This document shows, piece after piece, positions 14,996 to 21,603 of a stretch of DNA of 23,501 nucleotides. Source of the DNA: Christensenella sp. UBA7862. Lineage in GTDB: Bacteria; Bacillota; Clostridia; Christensenellales; UBA1242. Within the stretch, counting starts at the first letter, position 1. The number at the start of each line of letters is the position of its first letter. The position numbers and the translations under genes are program-made. Where the stretch lies: NCBI GenBank assembly GCA_002500135.1, contig DLSM01000011.1, forward strand, positions 10,633 through 34,133, read 5' to 3'. The notes under the pieces were generated by a model. That model was not told the origin of the DNA and ran no database searches. It worked only from the letters and a program-made list of their open reading frames with translations.

Positions 14996-16110
14996 ACAAC
15001 ATAGATAGAACTTTTGTTAGATTTAGAGTAGGTGCAAAGGTGGAAGCAGTCGCCGTTGCAGAGATGAAAAGTGGACTGCTTGTAAACATCGGTGGGAAAA
15101 AGGACGGGCTTGTGCCTTATCTGCCAGAAGAACTTGACGCATTGAAAGATGTAAAGATAGGCGACAAGTTTGAAGCAATTATCACAAACACAAAGGACGA
15201 AAGCGGTGCCGTTATTTTGTCAAAAGCAAAAGCAGACGAAATCAAACGTGGCGAGCAAATGATTAACAACCTTCAAATTGGTGACGAAATTGAAATTATT
15301 ATCACTCATGCAGTGCATGGTGGACTTCAAAGCAAGTTGGGTAATTTTGAAGTTTTTGTTCCATACAGCCAAATTTCAATTAGACGTGTGGACAACAACC
15401 TTGAGAACTATGTCAACAAACAACTTAAAGCAATTGTTATTGAAATTGACCTTTTGAACAAAAAGATTATCGCTTCCATAAAAGCCGTTGAAGAAAATGA
15501 AAAGCACACTAAGGAAACTGCATTTTGGGAAGCAATGTATGTGGACAAAATTGTTAAGGGAAAGGTCGTCAGATTTACAGCCTTTGGTGCTTTTGTAAAT
15601 GTTGATGGCATTGACTGTTTGGTTCACAACAGCGAAGCCAGTTACGAAAAAGACAAACCAGCAAGTGAAGTCTTTGAACTTGGCAAGGAATATGAGTTTA
15701 AAGTTATCAAATGCGATAGAGAACAAGGCAAAGTGTCATTAAGTTACAAGGCATTGCAACAAAACCCAACAATAGAAAAACTTAAACAATATCATGTTGG
15801 CGACATAGTCCATTGCACAGTCAAAAAGATATTGTCATTCGGGGCGGTAGTCGGCTTTGGTGACGGACTTGAAGGATTGTTGCACGTTAAGGAAGCATCA
15901 CATTATTTTGTCCGCAATATCTATGAAGTGGCAAAAGTCGGACAAGAACTTGATCTAAAAATCATTGCCCTTGAACCAGAAAGCTGCAAAGTGTCCCTAA
16001 GTCTAAAGGCCACCCAAGAAGAACCAGAAGTTGTCAAACTTGCCCGCAATCGTGACGGTTCAATGACCTTCAACTTCGACAGAGAAAATAAATCTAAGGA
16101 AGAAGAATAA
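14974..16110 (+). CDS. rpsA: S1 RNA-binding-domain protein (ribosomal protein S1-like)
   Basis: A 378-residue protein with four S1 domains at about residues 17-88, 97-172, 188-262 and 275-350; the third and fourth are the most canonical (VKGKVVRFTAFGAFVNVDGIDCLVHNSE; GEGLLHVKEA-type segment GDGLEGLLHVKEASHY). This is the Bacillota-type S1 protein, which binds mRNA and takes part in translation; it is shorter than the six-domain proteobacterial S1. Its place downstream of plsC is typical, but the usual ispH partner is missing. The start at 14974 has the AAGGAG at an unusually long 15 nt, and a short overlapping ORF begins at the better-spaced ATG 14963. A terminator follows its stop codon. Confidence 0.9.
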   Translation: MDEKFNLNNIDRTFVRFRVGAKVEAVAVAEMKSGLLVNIGGKKDGLVPYLPEELDALKDVKIGDKFEAIITNTKDESGAVILSKAKADEIKRGEQMINNLQIGDEIEIIITHAVHGGLQSKLGNFEVFVPYSQISIRRVDNNLENYVNKQLKAIVIEIDLLNKKIIASIKAVEENEKHTKETAFWEAMYVDKIVKGKVVRFTAFGAFVNVDGIDCLVHNSEASYEKDKPASEVFELGKEYEFKVIKCDREQGKVSLSYKALQQNPTIEKLKQYHVGDIVHCTVKKILSFGAVVGFGDGLEGLLHVKEASHYFVRNIYEVAKVGQELDLKIIALEPESCKVSLSLKATQEEPEVVKLARNRDGSMTFNFDRENKSKEEE

Positions 16111-16126
16111 AACATTCTTCTTTTTT
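16100..16126 (+). terminator. Intrinsic terminator of the S1-protein gene
   Basis: AAGAAGAAT pairs with ATTCTTCTT around a 5-nt loop and continues into Ts. The 5' arm overlaps the last codons of the gene. Confidence 0.85.
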
Positions 16127-16127
16127 C

Positions 16128-16156
16128 TTGACATTTTTCTTCATATATTTTAAACT
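16128..16156 (+). promoter_or_regulatory. Promoter of the phase-variable surface-protein gene
   Basis: TTGACA (16128-16133), 17-bp spacer, TAAACT (16151-16156), directly behind the terminator of the S1-protein gene. It has the same hexamers and spacer length as the promoter at 4369-4397, and gives an unusually long leader of about 200 nt. Confidence 0.75.
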
Positions 16157-16173
16157 TTTACAGAAAATACCTT

Positions 16174-16363
16174 AAGATGTATCATTTCATAAGAGAAGTG
16201 TGATACATTGTAGAGGCAAATCCCTATAAATTTGAGAGATAGGGTCCACGAAAATAGCAGCGGAGCGAAATTTTTGGGATAGAGGAGAGCCTGCCTAAGA
16301 ATTGAGCGGTTGCGAATAGCAACCCGAATAAGTGGCAAGGCTTGACGAGGGAGGTGAACTAAA
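16174..16363 (+). ncRNA. Structured 5' leader, copy 2 (unassigned class)
   Basis: Several stems can be read: ATGTATCA/TGATACAT (about 16176-16207); CCCTAT/ATAGGG (about 16222-16244); TCC-C-GAAAAT/ATTTTTGGGA with one bulged A (16245-16279) around the loop AGCAGCGGAGCGAA; and AGCCTGCC/GGCAAGGCT enclosing GGTTGC/GCAACC (about 16288-16343). From 16239 on it aligns gap-free to 4428-4552, and the long hairpin keeps pairing despite substitutions. It ends in GGGAGGTGA and the ATG at 16364. It may be a cis-regulatory RNA controlling the surface protein; it does not fit the riboswitch classes I know. The third family member at 23312 lacks it. Confidence 0.6.
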
Positions 16364-16603
16364 ATGACAAAATATGAACGCTTTGTGTTGTGGCTGAATA
16401 GATTTTATCATAAACAAAACAAGATAACAATTTGCGTTCTTTACACTCTTCTTATGGCTATTTTGGGAGTTCTCATCTATGGTGCAACGCACCAACAAGC
16501 AAGTTCAAATATTTCAGTAAAATACACTCGTCCACTCATAACCGTCAATTTTAACCCAAATGGTGGTGAATTTGGTGCCACAGGGGGGGGGGGTATCCTC
16601 TAA
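16364..16603 (+). CDS. Phase-variable surface protein, 5' segment (constant membrane anchor)
   Basis: This segment encodes 79 residues: a basic cytoplasmic start (MTKYERFVLWLNRFYHKQNK), a membrane segment at residues about 21-41, the sequence ATHQQASSNISVKYTRP, and the first strand of an InlB-type repeat (VNFNPNGGEFGATGGGG). It then enters a run of 11 G (16583-16593) and stops at 16603. With 10 G (or 13) the frame would continue as GGGVSSKQVKLGDAYGDLP into the segment ending at 18026, giving one protein of 553 residues. As written the gene is OFF: only the anchor would be made. GGGAGGTGA precedes the ATG at good spacing. The same N-terminus opens the partial gene at 23312. Slipped-strand phase variation is the natural reading; a sequencing error in the tract remains possible. 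Confidence 0.8.
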   Translation: MTKYERFVLWLNRFYHKQNKITICVLYTLLMAILGVLIYGATHQQASSNISVKYTRPLITVNFNPNGGEFGATGGGGIL

Positions 16604-18026
16604 GCAAGTAAAACTTGGTGACGCTTACGGTGACCTGCCTATTCCCACGAAGGAGGGCTATTCTTTTGTCGGATGGAAGTTTAATGATGAATATATTACC
16701 TCTACAACCCAAAATGTTACAACGGTTGAACACACTCTAACTGCCGCATGGGGGCATGACCTAAAAGTTGATTATAACAACGGAACACTATCAAACTCAC
16801 TTTCTCCAACTTACGCTGGGGAATACGGCACAACAACTTCAGTCCCAAGCATCACTCCAACGTACTCGGGTTATACTTTTGCTGGATGGCATTATGGCAA
16901 AAATCTAATTGAGCCAACCACCTTCACCGGCTCAAACTACATCGCCCTCGGTCGTGACTATATGTTCACCGACAAATTCACTGTCATAGTTAGGGCATAT
17001 ATGGATGATTGGAGTATTTCTGGGTCAAGCAGTATGAGGTTGATTAGCTGCGCAGAAAATGGAGGCTGGCTAATAGGATGTCAAGATTCACGTATAACTT
17101 TCCAGGCAATGAACAAAGGTGACAATGCTTATGAACTATGTGCGGAAAGGCTTTCAAACCTTTCATCGGGTTATCATACCATTATTTGTATTTTTGATGG
17201 TTCGCATTTAAGCTTCTACATTGACGGAACTCTTAGGGCAACTAGTACTAAATTTTCTTCGGGAAAAGTGGAATACAATTCTAGTAATGGTATTTTTGTT
17301 GGAGCTGAGGCTGCTGGAAACGCCATAACACCAGATTCGTGGGGTTATTTTAAAGGCAAAATTGATTATGTATCAATAGAAAACTCGGTCGCCACAGGCA
17401 CAGGAGCATACACCTATCCCGAAACATATGGCAACAACTTAATAACCCCAACAACCTTTACTGGTTCCAACTATCTAACCCTCGGCAGACAGTATATGTA
17501 CACAGACAAACTAACAGTCACCATTAAAGCAAGCATGGATAACTGGGAAGATTACGGAACAGGAAATATGAGATTAATTAGTTGCACACATGGTGGTGGG
17601 TGGAATGTTGAACCAGAAAATGTTGATGAGGCTGCCACTGCGGGCAAACGTATTAGATTTGCAGTGTATGATAGCGATGTAGGTTATAAGCATGCAACTT
17701 CTTCAATTCCACTGGCAGATTTATCCAGCGGCTATCATACTTTTACGGCTACTTTTGATGGAAATTATGCAAGAATATATATAGATGGAATACTTACGGG
17801 AATTAGCGAGAAGTTCTCATCGGGACAAATAGGCTATAACTCAACCAATGGCATCTTTGTAGGAGCAGAGGCAGGTTCAAATACAACAACACCCGATAGC
17901 GGTCGCTACTTTAAAGGCAAAATAGACTATGTATCCATAGTGAACGATGTTCGCCCCAGCACCTCGGACTACATCTACCAAGACTTCAACGTCGTCGCCA
18001 CCGCCATGTGGAACAAGATTTCCTAG
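16560..18026 (+). CDS. Phase-variable surface protein, 3' segment (InlB repeats and two LamG-like domains)
   Basis: This frame is open from before the G tract; ATG 16560 is its first start but has no ribosome binding site, so it is normally reached only when the tract is in frame. After the tract come the rest of one InlB B repeat (YGDLP..PTKEGYSFVGW...LTAAW) and most of a second (TYAGEYGTTTSVPSITP..GYTFAGW). Then GKNL introduces two related LamG/concanavalin-like domains of about 165 residues (16896-17384 and 17430-17945), each with SGYHT...FDG....YIDG and NGIFVGAEA...YFKGKIDYVSI. The last residues VVATAMW close the interrupted repeat, so the lectin-like domains sit inside it. No LPXTG is present; attachment would come from the N-terminal anchor. 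Sugar or protein binding is inferred from the fold only. Confidence 0.78.
   Translation: MVVNLVPQGGGVSSKQVKLGDAYGDLPIPTKEGYSFVGWKFNDEYITSTTQNVTTVEHTLTAAWGHDLKVDYNNGTLSNSLSPTYAGEYGTTTSVPSITPTYSGYTFAGWHYGKNLIEPTTFTGSNYIALGRDYMFTDKFTVIVRAYMDDWSISGSSSMRLISCAENGGWLIGCQDSRITFQAMNKGDNAYELCAERLSNLSSGYHTIICIFDGSHLSFYIDGTLRATSTKFSSGKVEYNSSNGIFVGAEAAGNAITPDSWGYFKGKIDYVSIENSVATGTGAYTYPETYGNNLITPTTFTGSNYLTLGRQYMYTDKLTVTIKASMDNWEDYGTGNMRLISCTHGGGWNVEPENVDEAATAGKRIRFAVYDSDVGYKHATSSIPLADLSSGYHTFTATFDGNYARIYIDGILTGISEKFSSGQIGYNSTNGIFVGAEAGSNTTTPDSGRYFKGKIDYVSIVNDVRPSTSDYIYQDFNVVATAMWNKIS
16583..16593 (+). repeat. 11-G tract, likely phase-variation site
   Basis: Eleven consecutive G inside the coding sequence of a surface protein, where they encode the Gly residues normal for an InlB repeat. 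One G less restores the frame. Tracts of this length are known slippage sites; they are also hard to sequence, so the count may vary or be wrong. Confidence 0.9.
16896..17945 (+). repeat. Tandem duplication of a LamG-like domain
   Basis: Two copies, 16896-17384 and 17430-17945, begin with GxNLI.PTTFTGSNY..LGR.YM and end with YFKGKIDYVSI. They are similar at DNA level at the borders and differ most in the middle (the second has a longer insert near 17600-17650). This points to an internal duplication followed by divergence. Confidence 0.8.
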
Positions 18027-18086
18027 AAATCTACCCAAAGCCAACATAAACTGAAACTTAAAATCACGAAGAGATTTCGACCGAAA

Positions 18087-18221
18087 CTTTTATTTCTTCT
18101 TTCTTATTTTTTATTTCAAAATAAATCCGTTTTAAAAGAAGAACGAAAAACGAAAAAATAAGAAGGAAAAGTACAAAACAAAAAAATCCTCCCACAATGT
18201 GTTCGGATTTATTTTGTTTTG
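18087..18221. terminator. AT-rich inverted repeats with likely bidirectional terminator
   Basis: CAAAACAAAAAAATCC (18174-18189) pairs with GGATTTATTTTGTTTTG (18205-18221). Read on the - strand this is a T-rich hairpin directly behind tRNA-Thr, and on the + strand it can end the surface-protein transcript. A 13-nt perfect inverted repeat (18117-18129 with 18204-18216) and an imperfect one (about 18087-18113 with 18149-18172) can form competing structures. No gene is seen in 18027-18219. Confidence 0.65.
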
Positions 18222-18295
18222 GAGCTACTGGGCGGACTCGAACCGCCGACCTATTGATTACGAATCAATTGCTCTACCAACTGAGCCACAGTAGC
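18220..18295 (-). tRNA. tRNA-Thr(CGT)
   Basis: On the - strand the acceptor arm GCTACTG/CAGTAGC, the D arm GCTCAGTTGGTAGAGC, anticodon stem ATTGA/TCAAT with loop TTCGTAA (anticodon CGT, reads ACG), and T arm GGCGGTTCGAGTCCGCC are all present. The discriminator base is T and CCA is encoded. It decodes threonine. Confidence 0.96.
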
Positions 18296-18305
18296 AAACA
18301 TCAGT

Positions 18306-18334
18306 ATTATAGCAACTTTTACCCCCATTGTCCA
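18306..18334 (-). promoter_or_regulatory. tRNA-Thr promoter
   Basis: On the - strand TGGACA, 17-bp spacer and TATAAT (plus-strand 18306-18311) stand 10 bases before the tRNA. Confidence 0.75.
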
Positions 18335-18384
18335 TAGATTTTTGGGAAATATCTCACTTTTCCCAAAAAAATTGATTTCTTTTG

Positions 18385-18412
18385 TTGACAATTTCATTTT
18401 AATATGTATAAT
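18385..18412 (+). promoter_or_regulatory. rpmB promoter
   Basis: TTGACA (18385-18390), 16-bp spacer, TATAAT (18407-18412), 33 bases before the rpmB start and close to the divergent tRNA-Thr promoter. Confidence 0.85.
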
Positions 18413-18445
18413 ATTCAAGTAGTTACTTTAAGGAGAGTTAGAAAA

Positions 18446-18643
18446 ATGGCAAAATGTGAAATTTGTGGAAAAGACCAGATGAGAGCCAGCAATTTGAGTT
18501 ATAGAAGTTCTCAACTAACAAGAAGAACACTTACACATAAAAAAGCAAATGTCCAAAAAATTACTGTGGTGGAAAATGGCACTCCAGTCAAGAAGAATGT
18601 CTGCACAAAGTGTATGAAAAACAAAGATCTTGTTAGGGCTTAA
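18446..18643 (+). CDS. rpmB: 50S ribosomal protein L28
   Basis: A 65-residue protein beginning MAKCEICGKDQMRASN and containing the two zinc-ribbon CxxC pairs, CEIC and CTKC, that mark the zinc-binding form of L28. It is a component of the large ribosomal subunit. ATG 18446 follows AAGGAGAG at proper spacing; the upstream in-frame ATG at 18404 lies within the promoter and is not used. The gene is monocistronic, as usual in Bacillota, with its own promoter and terminator. Confidence 0.97.
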   Translation: MAKCEICGKDQMRASNLSYRSSQLTRRTLTHKKANVQKITVVENGTPVKKNVCTKCMKNKDLVRA

Positions 18644-18656
18644 TTGGTTTTAAATA

Positions 18657-18687
18657 GAGGACTTCATAAGGAAGTCTTCTTTTTTTT
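18657..18687 (+). terminator. Intrinsic terminator of rpmB
   Basis: AGGACTTC pairs with GAAGTCTT around ATAAG, followed by a run of Ts. Confidence 0.9.
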
Positions 18688-18706
18688 GAAAATAAAGCAC
18701 GTCTGT

Positions 18707-18735
18707 TTGACGGAGCAAACAAAAATTTGTATAAT
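18707..18735 (+). promoter_or_regulatory. Promoter upstream of glnS with a 200-nt leader
   Basis: TTGACG (18707-18712), 17-bp spacer, TATAAT (18730-18735). The nearest gene, glnS, starts 203 bases later. The leader between shows no ORF or recognised riboswitch; a short AT palindrome (GCAAAATTTGC, near 18844) and the repeated TTTGC/GCAAA words are the only visible structure. Confidence 0.7.
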
Positions 18736-18937
18736 ATACTATACCAATTTTCTTGTTAGATTGCTTCGTAGGCGTCCTAAATTTGTTTTGTGAGATTTTA
18801 TATGCCAGTCATAAAACGTTGATTTAAGACCATTCAAATGCAAAATTTGCGTATATTATGCAAACTAAGCAAACTCTGCGGGATAATGCTTTATGTAAGT
18901 TTAATTTAAAATTGGATAAAATAAAAGGGAAAGAAAA

Positions 18938-20614
18938 ATGATTGATTTGGAAAACATAAAGGCAGACAATTTTATTGAAGAAGAAATTTTGTCTGACCTC
19001 AAGGCGGGCAGAAGTAAGGAAGTTATCACCCGTTGCCCACCAGAGCCAAGCGGCTATTGGCACATTGGGCATTGCAAAGCATGGATAATAGACTTTGAAA
19101 CTGCACAAAAATTTGGCGGATACACCTATCTTCGCATGGACGACACCAACCCTTCACGTGAGCAAGGGGAATTTGCCGACAGTTACATGGAAGACTTGCA
19201 TTGGCTTGGTTTTGAGCCAAAAGCAATGATTTATGCCAGCGAAGCATATTTTGACAAAATTTATGAAATTGCAGAAGAAATGATAAAAAATGGCTATGCA
19301 TATGTTGACGAACTTTCGCAAGAAGAACAACAAAAACTTAAGGGAACTCTCACAGAACCAGGCAAAAATAGCCCATTCAGAGATAGACCAGCGGAAGAAA
19401 GTCTAAGGCTTTTCAGAGAAATGCGTGCGGGGAAATATCCAGACGGAACACTTACTTTGCGAGCCAAAATTGATATGTCACACCCAAATATCCTTATGCG
19501 TGACCCAATTATGTACAAAATTTCCCGTGAACACCATTACAAAACAGGCAACAAATGGTGTATCTATCCAATTTACGACTTTGCCCACCCAATGGAAGAT
19601 GCCTTGGAAGGCGTAACATACAGCCTTTGTGACATCACATTCCGTGTGCATAGGGAAGTTTATGAATGGTTTATCGACCACGGCTGGAACAAGCCCTTTG
19701 CCCCAAAACAAAGAGAATTTTCCACCCTTAACCTTGAAAATGTCCTACTTGGCAAGCGTTATCTAAAGAAACTTGTTGAAGAAGGGAAAGTTTTGGGCTG
19801 GGACGACCCAAGATTTTTAACAATGGTTGGAATGAGAAGACGTGGCTACACTGCACAAGGTGTCAAAAACTTTATTCACAGTTGTGGTGTTGTTGCAAGT
19901 GAAAGTACACTTCCATTCAGTGCATTAGAATATCACATTCGTGAAGACCTAAACAAGGTTGCAACCCGTGCAATGGTTGTTATGTCGCCACTTAAGGTTG
20001 TTATAACCAACTATCCAGAGGGTAAAACTGAAGAGATTTCCATTCCAAATAATCCAAATGACGAAAATGTGGGAACACACAAAGCACTATTTAGCAGAGA
20101 AATTTACATTGAAGACGAAGATTTCTCTCTCAACCCGCCACCAAAATACAACAGACTTGTTGAGGGCGGACTTGTCAGACTTAAAGGGGCATATGTAATT
20201 CGTTGCAACAAAGTTGTTATGAATGGTGATAAGATTGACCACTTGGAATGTGAATATTTGCCAAACACAAAAAGTGGAGAAGACACTAGCGGGCTTAAAG
20301 TCAAAGGGACAATTCACTTCGTGTCAAGCGAAAATTGTTTTGAATGTGTAATAAGAAATTTCAAAAATCTTGTTAAGTCAGAATATTTGTGGCCTTCAAA
20401 GGCCCTCGCAGACGGAGTCCCTATTGATGAAATTTTGGAGAAAGACTCACTTATCGAAACCACAGCCCTTGCGGAAAACTTCCTAAAATCTGCAAAACCA
20501 TATGATAAATTCCAATTCATGCGTAAGGGATATTTCTGCGTTGATAAGGACTCTACTGACAGTAGAGTTGTGTTTAATAGCACAATTTCACTAAAAGACG
20601 GGTTTAAAAAGTAA
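18938..20614 (+). CDS. glnS: Glutaminyl-tRNA synthetase
   Basis: A 558-residue class I tRNA synthetase that charges tRNA-Gln with glutamine. The Rossmann-fold signature PPEPSGYWHIGH (residues about 31-42) and the GlnRS-type LRMDDTNP are present. Further GlnRS marks are PIYDFAHPMEDALEGVTYSLC and WDDPR. The second signature, KMSKS in most class I enzymes and VMSKR in many GlnRS, is LLGKR here, keeping the lysine-arginine but losing the MS. The C-terminal half has the beta-barrel anticodon-binding domains (VRLKGAYVIRCNKVV, KDSLIETTALAENFL). The ATG follows AAAGGGAAAG. No bacterial-type YqeY fusion or GatB-like extension is seen. fabG follows 51 nt later without a terminator, so both may be cotranscribed. 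Confidence 0.94.
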   Translation: MIDLENIKADNFIEEEILSDLKAGRSKEVITRCPPEPSGYWHIGHCKAWIIDFETAQKFGGYTYLRMDDTNPSREQGEFADSYMEDLHWLGFEPKAMIYASEAYFDKIYEIAEEMIKNGYAYVDELSQEEQQKLKGTLTEPGKNSPFRDRPAEESLRLFREMRAGKYPDGTLTLRAKIDMSHPNILMRDPIMYKISREHHYKTGNKWCIYPIYDFAHPMEDALEGVTYSLCDITFRVHREVYEWFIDHGWNKPFAPKQREFSTLNLENVLLGKRYLKKLVEEGKVLGWDDPRFLTMVGMRRRGYTAQGVKNFIHSCGVVASESTLPFSALEYHIREDLNKVATRAMVVMSPLKVVITNYPEGKTEEISIPNNPNDENVGTHKALFSREIYIEDEDFSLNPPPKYNRLVEGGLVRLKGAYVIRCNKVVMNGDKIDHLECEYLPNTKSGEDTSGLKVKGTIHFVSSENCFECVIRNFKNLVKSEYLWPSKALADGVPIDEILEKDSLIETTALAENFLKSAKPYDKFQFMRKGYFCVDKDSTDSRVVFNSTISLKDGFKK

Positions 20615-20665
20615 GAAAAATTGATAAAATTTTAGTAGAAAAATGGCAAAAAATTGGAGATTTTT

Positions 20666-21457
20666 ATGGGTTTTTTTGAAAAAATTGGGCTAAAAAAGAG
20701 CAAAAAAGTTGAAGAAAGGCAAAAAAAATATGCCCTTGTCACTGGTGCAAGTAGGGGAATAGGCAAACAAATTGCCACCCAACTTGCAAGCGAGGGAATA
20801 AATGTTGCAATCAATTACAATTCCTCAAGAGAATTGGCAGAAAATTTGGCACGAGAACTTGAGAAGAAATATAATGTAAAATGCCTTGCTGTTCAAGCAG
20901 ATGTGTCAATTTGTGACCAAGTTGACATGATGATAGACCAAGTTACAAATGAATTTGGAAGAATAGATTATCTTGTAAATAATGCTGGAATTTGTGTTGA
21001 TATGGATGTTCGTGACCGAACAGTCGGTCAGTTTGCAAAAACCTTTGCTGTAAACACATATAGCGTTTATCACCTCTGCAAAACCGTTGGGTCGGCAATG
21101 AAACAGAATGGTTTTGGAAAGATAGTGAACGTGTCGTCGAACAACTCAATAAACTGTTTTTACCCAACAACCATAGATTATGACGCTTCAAAATGCGCTG
21201 TAAACTCTTTGACCCGTAATTTTGCCATTGAACTTGCCCCAGAGGTGAATGTAAATGCCGTTGCCCCTGGTTGGGTTGACACGGATATGAATAAAGGCGT
21301 TTTGACTGATGATATTAAGCCGCTTGAAGCCGCTCGTGTCCTTAAAAAACGTATTGGAACACCACAAGATGTCGCAAACCTTGTTTCATTCCTGCTTTCT
21401 GACAAATCTGACTATATAACTGGTCAAATCATCGCTATTGACGGCGGAATGTTTTAA
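20666..21457 (+). CDS. FabG-like short-chain dehydrogenase/reductase
   Basis: A 263-residue protein starting at ATG 20666, with TTGGAG 6 nt upstream. A basic 20-residue extension (MGFFEKIGLKKSKK...) precedes the domain, which is unusual for FabG. The NAD(P) motif TGASRGIG is at residues 26-33, then NNAG, the catalytic Ser region NVSSNN (S157/158), Y172 and K176 in YDASK, and the PGWVDTDM loop. By motifs it fits 3-oxoacyl-ACP reductase (FabG) in fatty-acid synthesis, but the lack of other fab genes here and the extension leave other SDR substrates open. Confidence 0.85.
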   Translation: MGFFEKIGLKKSKKVEERQKKYALVTGASRGIGKQIATQLASEGINVAINYNSSRELAENLARELEKKYNVKCLAVQADVSICDQVDMMIDQVTNEFGRIDYLVNNAGICVDMDVRDRTVGQFAKTFAVNTYSVYHLCKTVGSAMKQNGFGKIVNVSSNNSINCFYPTTIDYDASKCAVNSLTRNFAIELAPEVNVNAVAPGWVDTDMNKGVLTDDIKPLEAARVLKKRIGTPQDVANLVSFLLSDKSDYITGQIIAIDGGMF

Positions 21458-21467
21458 TTTTTCACAT

Positions 21468-21503
21468 AAAAAGGGCTGTAAGATTTGCTTATGGTCTTTT
21501 TTT
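21468..21503 (+). terminator. Intrinsic terminator of the reductase gene
   Basis: AAAAAGG(G)CTGTAAG pairs with CTTATGGTCTTTTT, with one bulged G and several wobbles, and ends in seven Ts. Weaker than the others in the window. Confidence 0.55.
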
Positions 21504-21524
21504 GTTATTGTGTAAAGGTAGATA

Positions 21525-21552
21525 TTGACATATGGCGAGTTTATGATATACT
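21525..21552 (+). promoter_or_regulatory. Promoter of the HEMWH-motif gene
   Basis: TTGACA (21525-21530), 16-bp spacer, TATACT (21547-21552) with an upstream TGA, extended -10. Confidence 0.75.
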
Positions 21553-21603
21553 TTAATTAGGTTACTAGAATTATAGGGGCTTTATACAGATTTGAGGTGT
21601 GGT

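Noticed and set aside
16560..16582. Independent gene starting at ATG 16560
   Set aside because: No ribosome binding site, and the bases encode the end of the first InlB strand in the other frame. The fused reading across the G tract gives a normal repeat, so this is the out-of-phase 3' part of one gene.
18404..18445. Longer L28 protein starting at 18404
   Set aside because: That ATG lies within the promoter; ATG 18446 has an AAGGAG site and gives the normal L28 N-terminus.
18938..20614. Archaeal-type glutamyl-tRNA synthetase
   Set aside because: The DDTNP, DFAHPMEDALEG and WDDPR segments and the barrel domains follow glutaminyl-tRNA synthetase.
20654..20665. TTG 20654 as the start of the FabG-like gene
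   Set aside because: The bases form the TTGGAG ribosome binding site of ATG 20666.
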